Shown piece after piece: positions 52,000 to 55,727 of a DNA stretch of 55,727 nt. Where the stretch lies: NCBI GenBank assembly GCA_028820655.1, contig JAPPIK010000006.1:247427-303153 (forward strand). The letters are read 5' to 3'. The notes below the pieces were generated by a model. The model was given only the letters and a program-made list of their open reading frames with translations, was not told where the DNA came from and searched no databases. Within the stretch, counting starts at the first letter, position 1. Every line of letters begins with the position of its first letter. Made by a program: the position numbers and the translations under genes. The DNA comes from Candidatus Poribacteria bacterium. Its GTDB lineage: Bacteria; Poribacteria; WGA-4E; JAJDTR01.

Positions 52000-54069
52000 A
52001 TGGATTTTCGAATTGCCAACACCTTCACCGACAGCCTCGCCAAACTGACCGGCAACGAGCAGAAGGGCGCCAAGACCACGGCTTTTGACCTTCAAATGAA
52101 TCCAGCCCAACCCGGGCTGCAATTCCACAAGCTGTCAAAGACCAAGGACCCGAATTTCCGGTCTGTGCGCGTCAGCCAAGACGTGCGAATCATCGTTCAC
52201 CAACTCCGGAACTCCTTGGTGCTGTGCTACGTCGATCATCACGACAACGCCTATCGCTGGGCAGAGCGGCGCAAACTGGATGTGCATCCCCAAACCGGCG
52301 CCGCTCAATTGGTTGAAGTACGAGAGACGATCCAAGAAATCACCGTCCCCGTCTACGTCGCAACCGAGGCGGAGGTTTCCTGCAAGCCGCCGCTATTCGC
52401 GGAAATGCCCGATGACGAATTGCTGGGATACGGTGTTCCGGAAGAGTGGCTGGAGGAGGTTCGCGGCGCGGACGAGGACAGTCTGCTGGCGTTGTCCGAT
52501 AATCTGCCGAGTGAAGCGGCGGAGGCGTTGCTTGAATTGGCTGTTGGCGGAACGCCGGTAATCCAACCGGTTGCAACCGCCGCCGATCCGTTTGATCACC
52601 CCGACGCCCAGCGCCGTTTCCGCTTAATGACGAATGTGGAAGAACTAGAACGCGCGCTCAACTATCCGTGGGAGAAGTGGGCGGTGTTCCTTCACCCGGC
52701 GCAGCGGCAGGTGGTGGAGGGGGATTACAACAGCGCGTTTCGAGTGGCTGGCTCAGCCGGTACCGGCAAGACCGTCGTCGCTATCCACCGCGCCGTGTTC
52801 CTCGCACGGGCGAACCCGGATGCCAGGGTTCTACTCACCACTTTCTCCCAGACCTTGGCTGACGCGCTTCGGACAAAACTCAAACGGTTAATCTACAACG
52901 AGCCGCGGGTTGCGGAACGCGTGGAGGTCGACGCGGTCGACGCGGTTGGCGAGCGGCTTTACCGGGCGCATTTCGGCTCACCGGAAATAGCGACCCAGGA
53001 GGCGGTTAAGTCGATTATGACCGATGTTCGCCAAGACGCAGAGCCGAACCGTTTCAATTTGCGATTTCTGCTGAGCGAATGGGAGAGTGTCGTCGACGCC
53101 TGGGGTTTGGATAGCTGGGAGGCGTATCGCGATATCAGGAGGCTGGGACGCAAGACACGATTGCCGGTGGGACAGCGCTTTATCCTTTGGTCAATATTTG
53201 AAGGGGTCAAAACCAATCTTCGGGAACGCGGTCTGGTGACCCGCTCGGAACTGTTCGGTTTAACTGCTCAAAAACTGAAAGATCGCCGGCATCCGCCGTA
53301 TGATTTCGCGGTGGTCGATGAGGCGCAGGATATTAGCGTCCCGCAACTGCGTTTCCTCGCCGCATTGGGCGGGGACAGCCCTAACAGTCTGTTTTTCGCG
53401 GGCGATCTCGGACAACGTATCTTTCAAACGCCCTTCTCATGGAAAGCGTTGGGTGTCGATGTTCGGGGAAGATCTCAGACGCTCAAAATTAATTATCGAA
53501 CCTCGCATCAAATTCGGAAGCAGGCGGATCTGTTGCTGGGGCCCGAGGTCGCCGATGTGGATGGCAACGTTGAGGACCGACGCGGCACCATCTCGGCATT
53601 CAACGGCGAACCCCCGACCATCCACCGCTTTGAGAGCGAGCGGGAAGAGGCCGAGCTTGTCGGCGTGTGGTTGCAAGAGTGCCTTGACAAAGGCGTGGAA
53701 GGGAAGGAGATTGGGGTATTCGTGCGGTCGAAGACGGAGTTTGACCGAGCGTGTGCGGCGGTGCGCGAAGCCGGATTGGCGTATCGGGTATTGGACGATG
53801 GTACGGCGTCGGGTGACGAGTCTGTGTCCATCAGCACGATGCACTTGGCGAAGGGTTTGGAGTTCCGAGCCGTTGCCGTCATGGCGTGCGACGACGAAGT
53901 CATACCACTGCAGGAACGGATAGAGACGGTCGCGGACGATGCGGATCTTGAGGAGGTCTACAACACGGAACGGCACCTGCTCTATGTCGCCTGCACCCGG
54001 GCGCGGGACCATCTGCTCATCACCAGCGTCGAGCCGGCGTCGGAGTTTTTGGATGATCTGGAGATGTAG
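52000..54069 (+). CDS. UvrD/Rep-type helicase with N-terminal RelE/ParE-like domain
   Basis: This is a 689-aa protein. The first ~95 residues (FRIANTFTDSLAKLTGNEQK, VRVSQDVRIIVHQLRNSLVL, CYVDHHDNAYRWAERRKLD) look like a RelE/ParE toxin fold. An SF1A helicase follows. Walker A is AGSAGTGKTVVAIHRAVFLA (about 250). Motif II is FAVVDEAQDISVPQL, then GDLGQRIFQTPFSW and NYRTSHQIRKQAD. STMHLAKGLEFRAVAVMACD is motif V, and LLYVACTRARDHLLIT is motif VI. Such helicases unwind DNA 3'-5' and accompany restriction and other defence genes. A decayed copy of its 5' end lies at 49546. Confidence 0.88.
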   Translation: MDFRIANTFTDSLAKLTGNEQKGAKTTAFDLQMNPAQPGLQFHKLSKTKDPNFRSVRVSQDVRIIVHQLRNSLVLCYVDHHDNAYRWAERRKLDVHPQTGAAQLVEVRETIQEITVPVYVATEAEVSCKPPLFAEMPDDELLGYGVPEEWLEEVRGADEDSLLALSDNLPSEAAEALLELAVGGTPVIQPVATAADPFDHPDAQRRFRLMTNVEELERALNYPWEKWAVFLHPAQRQVVEGDYNSAFRVAGSAGTGKTVVAIHRAVFLARANPDARVLLTTFSQTLADALRTKLKRLIYNEPRVAERVEVDAVDAVGERLYRAHFGSPEIATQEAVKSIMTDVRQDAEPNRFNLRFLLSEWESVVDAWGLDSWEAYRDIRRLGRKTRLPVGQRFILWSIFEGVKTNLRERGLVTRSELFGLTAQKLKDRRHPPYDFAVVDEAQDISVPQLRFLAALGGDSPNSLFFAGDLGQRIFQTPFSWKALGVDVRGRSQTLKINYRTSHQIRKQADLLLGPEVADVDGNVEDRRGTISAFNGEPPTIHRFESEREEAELVGVWLQECLDKGVEGKEIGVFVRSKTEFDRACAAVREAGLAYRVLDDGTASGDESVSISTMHLAKGLEFRAVAVMACDDEVIPLQERIETVADDADLEEVYNTERHLLYVACTRARDHLLITSVEPASEFLDDLEM

Positions 54070-54177
54070 CACAGCCCCCTGCCGCCCTGATGGCCAACTG
54101 CTACGGATTTTTTCTGCGAAGATGGGGCGGATCCCGGCCGCTCTGCTTGTTCAATCATTGAATTACCTCAAAAGGCT

Positions 54178-54194
54178 GGTGCGCAGTGCGCACC
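54178..54194. repeat. GGTGCGCAGTGCGCACC palindrome
   Basis: Perfect 17-bp interrupted palindrome followed by CTACC, identical in core to units in the 109-bp array (3757-4043) and to a copy near 41357. A nearby GGTGGGCGGCGCCCACCC palindrome (about 54206-54223) is similar in shape. These occupy the gap between the helicase and the tRNA promoter. Confidence 0.7.
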
Positions 54195-54320
54195 CTACCG
54201 AAGATGGTGGGCGGCGCCCACCCGACAAACCCGGTTAATCCCTCCGCTTTCGGTCGATTCATCCTGCGTCTATAGCCGATAGAACCCGCCCATCCGTGCG
54301 GTCAGCGACCGAAAAATCAT

Positions 54321-54350
54321 TTGACATCAAGCAAAAAAAACATGTATAAT
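54321..54350 (+). promoter_or_regulatory. Sigma70-type promoter of the tRNA cluster
   Basis: TTGACA (54321-54326), an 18-bp A-rich spacer and TATAAT (54345-54350) are perfect consensus hexamers 15 bp before the first tRNA. Confidence 0.9.
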
Positions 54351-54364
54351 TCACCCTTGCGTCT

Positions 54365-54439
54365 GCTGGCGTGGCTCAATGGTAGAGCAGGTGATTTGTA
54401 ATCACCAGGTTGGAGGTTCGATTCCTCTCGCCAGCTCCA
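54365..54439 (+). tRNA. tRNA-Thr (anticodon TGT)
   Basis: GCTGGCG (54365-54371) pairs with CGCCAGC (54429-54435); the anticodon arm is GGTGATTTGTAATCACC and the T arm is GGAGGTTCGATTCCTC. The CCA end is encoded (54437-54439). Confidence 0.95.
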
Positions 54440-54451
54440 TACCCACGGCAC

Positions 54452-54534
54452 GGGGAGGTACTCAAGCGGTCAACGAGGGCAGACTGTAAATCTGTTGGCT
54501 ATTGCCTACGGAGGTTCGAATCCTTCCCTCCCCA
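54452..54534 (+). tRNA. tRNA-Tyr (anticodon GTA)
   Basis: GGGGAGG (54452-54458) pairs with CCTCCCC (54527-54533). The anticodon arm CAGACTGTAAATCTG has GTA, and a long variable arm fits a class II tRNA-Tyr. The discriminator is A; CCA is not encoded. Confidence 0.95.
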
Positions 54535-54564
54535 TCCTTTCCTCCATCCCCAATCAGACAGCGT

Positions 54565-54637
54565 GCGGGAGTAGCTCAGTTGGTAGAGCATTGGCCTTCC
54601 AAGCCAATTGTCGCGGGTTCAAGTCCCGTCTCCCGCT
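54565..54637 (+). tRNA. tRNA-Gly (anticodon TCC)
   Basis: GCGGGAG (54565-54571) pairs with CTCCCGC (54630-54636); the anticodon arm TTGGCCTTCCAAGCCAA has TCC and the discriminator is T. CCA is not encoded. Confidence 0.95.
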
Positions 54638-54746
54638 TCGCCGCGCAACTCCTCGGATTCCCAAGTTGCGGGGTGGGACAGATCAAGTAAAATCTCCCGG
54701 AAAGCGGGCACAATGCCCCCGTTAGGTGTGAAACAAACTACTCGTC

Positions 54747-54837
54747 GGAGAGATGCAGGAGATGGCTGAACTGGCATGATTGGAAATCATGTGTGCAGGC
54801 AACTGTACCGTGGGTTCGAATCCCACTCTCTCCGCCA
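54747..54837 (+). tRNA. tRNA-Ser (anticodon GGA)
   Basis: GGAGAGA (54747-54753) pairs with TCTCTCC (54827-54833). The anticodon arm CATGATTGGAAATCATG has GGA, and a long variable arm follows. The discriminator is G and CCA is encoded (54835-54837). Confidence 0.94.
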
Positions 54838-55260
54838 TATTATACTTTCAGCAAAAATGCAAAGCGTATGGTCATCTTGTGTATTCTAACCTTGCGTGAT
54901 GAGTCATACGCCGATGGATATAGAAGCGATACCCAATCTCAAGACCACTGTTCAAAAGACTCCTCAATATTTACTCTTGTATGTTTCGTGATTATAAGGT
55001 AGTCGCGTTCGGACGGGAGTTCACATCACCGAATTACCCTACATTTTTAATCCCTAAAATCTAATTGGCTTGAGAAGTATTCGACATGCAATTGGCAATT
55101 TCACCGATAAGCGTCTCTGAATAATTGCATTGTTCACAGTGTGAATCGGCAAATTGACCGGAAGAGTAGACATACAAAGGCATAGACGAAAACAAAAAAC
55201 ACTAATTGGCGTTAAAATGTTGTAACACATAAGTTATTGATAATTACATGAAAAAAATAT
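54838..55260. other. AT-rich intergenic segment after the tRNAs
   Basis: No gene is recognised. The base composition turns clearly AT-rich compared with everything to the left and stays so through the last gene. TAACACATAAGTTA (about 55222-55236) is an interrupted inverted repeat that echoes the possible operator at 55292. The shift next to a tRNA-Ser gene is compatible with a transferred segment, but no attachment-site duplicate of the tRNA 3' end is inside the window. Confidence 0.5.
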
Positions 55261-55290
55261 TTGACACTACATGTGGATCTATGGTAGCAT
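55261..55290 (+). promoter_or_regulatory. Promoter of the winged-helix-like gene
   Basis: TTGACA (55261-55266), an 18-bp spacer and TAGCAT (55285-55290) lie ~40 bp before the ATG at 55328. Confidence 0.6.
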
Positions 55291-55291
55291 C

Positions 55292-55304
55292 TAAGTGTAA
55301 CTTA
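55292..55304 (+). promoter_or_regulatory. Candidate operator, TAAGT-GTA-ACTTA
   Basis: A perfect 5-bp inverted repeat around 3 bases lies immediately after the -10 box, where a bound repressor would block transcription. A related TAAC/GTTA half-site pair lies ~60 bp upstream. Confidence 0.4.
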
Positions 55305-55327
55305 TCAATTCTTTATTGGTGACACTC

Positions 55328-55717
55328 ATGAAAGATAGGATTACGATAGACGACCTATATTCGGATGCAGGCTCCTACGATGAGGAAGCAGTTTTGCTTA
55401 CGCTCAGAGATAAAATCATTTTTTCCCAGGAACATGAGATTTTATTTGTAATAGATCCAACCAACCTAAAAGCCCGAAAGGCGATTTTATTGTATGCACT
55501 TGCAAAGAAAATGTTGAAAGCAAATCAGAAAATTGATGATGAGATTATCACTAACGCGGAAATTACTGATAAAGTCAAATTGAAGGATAACACTGTACGT
55601 GGCACAATAAAGCGTCTGAGAGATCAGAAGTTCCTCGTGCGTTCTGGTTCTGGATATGAAATCCCAGTGTTCAAAGTCGAAGATGTATTAGACTCATTAA
55701 GAGTTAATGGAGATTAG
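55328..55717 (+). CDS. Small winged-helix-like protein, putative regulator
   Basis: This 129-aa protein belongs to no family I can name. The C-terminal half (NAEITDKVKLKDNTVRGTIK, then RLRDQKFLVRSGSGYEI) has the shape of a winged helix: a helix, a recognition-like helix TVRGTIKRLRD and a GSGYEI wing. The N-terminal half includes EILFVIDPTNLKARKAILL-YALAKK. The candidate operator at its promoter suggests autoregulation. The ATG at 55328 is preferred to a TTG at 55316. It is AT-rich, unlike the island to its left, and another gene appears to follow with a 2-nt gap. Confidence 0.55.
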   Translation: MKDRITIDDLYSDAGSYDEEAVLLTLRDKIIFSQEHEILFVIDPTNLKARKAILLYALAKKMLKANQKIDDEIITNAEITDKVKLKDNTVRGTIKRLRDQKFLVRSGSGYEIPVFKVEDVLDSLRVNGD

Positions 55718-55719
55718 TT

Positions 55720-55727
55720 ATGGCGAA
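55720..55727 (+). CDS. Start of the next gene (cut by the window edge)
   Basis: ATGGCGA begins 2 nt after the TAG of the previous gene and has GGAGA at 55709-55713. It is probably the second gene of the operon. Only two full codons are visible, so nothing can be said of its product. Confidence 0.35.

Overview
The window looks like a contig from a diderm (outer-membrane-bearing) bacterium of moderate GC content. The lines of evidence are a TamB-like protein next to an Omp85-family protein, signal-peptide outer-membrane proteins, bacterial tRNAs and sigma70-like promoters. The genome carries many short dispersed palindromic and REP-like repeats in its gaps, for example GTAGGTTGGGTTGA, GGTGCGCAGTGCGCACC and GGGGCATCTTGCCCC. 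Their density is reminiscent of candidate-phylum genomes such as Poribacteria, but that assignment is a guess that needs phylogenetic markers.

1-18.3 kb is housekeeping, all on the plus strand: the 3' end of selD, then pyrE, a YmdB-type phosphodiesterase, xseA-xseB, dxs and tlyA. A giant tamB-like gene (2363 codons) follows, with a seven-POTRA Omp85/TamA-like gene directly after it. A 109-bp tandem repeat precedes dxs, and a frameshifted coiled-coil gene lies between dxs and tlyA.

18.7-33.0 kb is an ion and osmotic-stress island. On the plus strand it has a CPA2 (KefB-like) antiporter with RCK domains, an MscS channel, an Hsp20, a secreted beta-barrel-like protein behind a 9-bp minisatellite, and a YtxG/YtxH-like stress pair. 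On the minus strand it has an MscS gene overlapping a CASTOR/POLLUX-type channel gene, a cation-chloride-cotransporter-like protein and a third MscS. All of these plausibly act on K+/Cl- balance and turgor.

33.2-37.5 kb (minus strand) holds an ATP-grasp ligase resembling glutathione synthetase, a DUF1704/QEGLA zinc-metallopeptidase-like protein overlapping it by 4 nt, and an N-formylglutamate-amidohydrolase-like protein. The third gene is cut off from the other two by two abutting MITE-like elements. ATP-grasp plus DUF1704 is the same pairing of families as eukaryotic tubulin tyrosine ligase and MATCAP tyrosine carboxypeptidase. I therefore flag this trio as a candidate bacterial ligase/carboxypeptidase tailing system.

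38.1-54.1 kb is a defence-like accessory island: a HEPN-motif protein, a type III restriction (res) gene destroyed by an internal deletion, and a repeat-filled 1.6-kb gap. Then come an XRE-ImmA/IrrE + DUF4411 toxin-antitoxin-like pair with two small companions, and a beta-class Mod methyltransferase. A 463-bp element encoding an S23/IVP four-helix-bundle protein lies inside the mod reading frame. After it come a three-TM protein + TIR-like pair (Thoeris-like), a decayed copy of a helicase 5' end, an AAA ATPase + PD-(D/E)XK-like nuclease pair, and a UvrD-type helicase with a RelE/ParE-like N-terminus. Short CCACT-rich repeats mark several cassette boundaries.

54.3-55.7 kb has a near-consensus promoter driving tRNA-Thr(TGT), tRNA-Tyr(GTA), tRNA-Gly(TCC) and tRNA-Ser(GGA). 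An AT-rich segment follows with a small winged-helix-like protein that may be autoregulated and that starts an operon running off the window.
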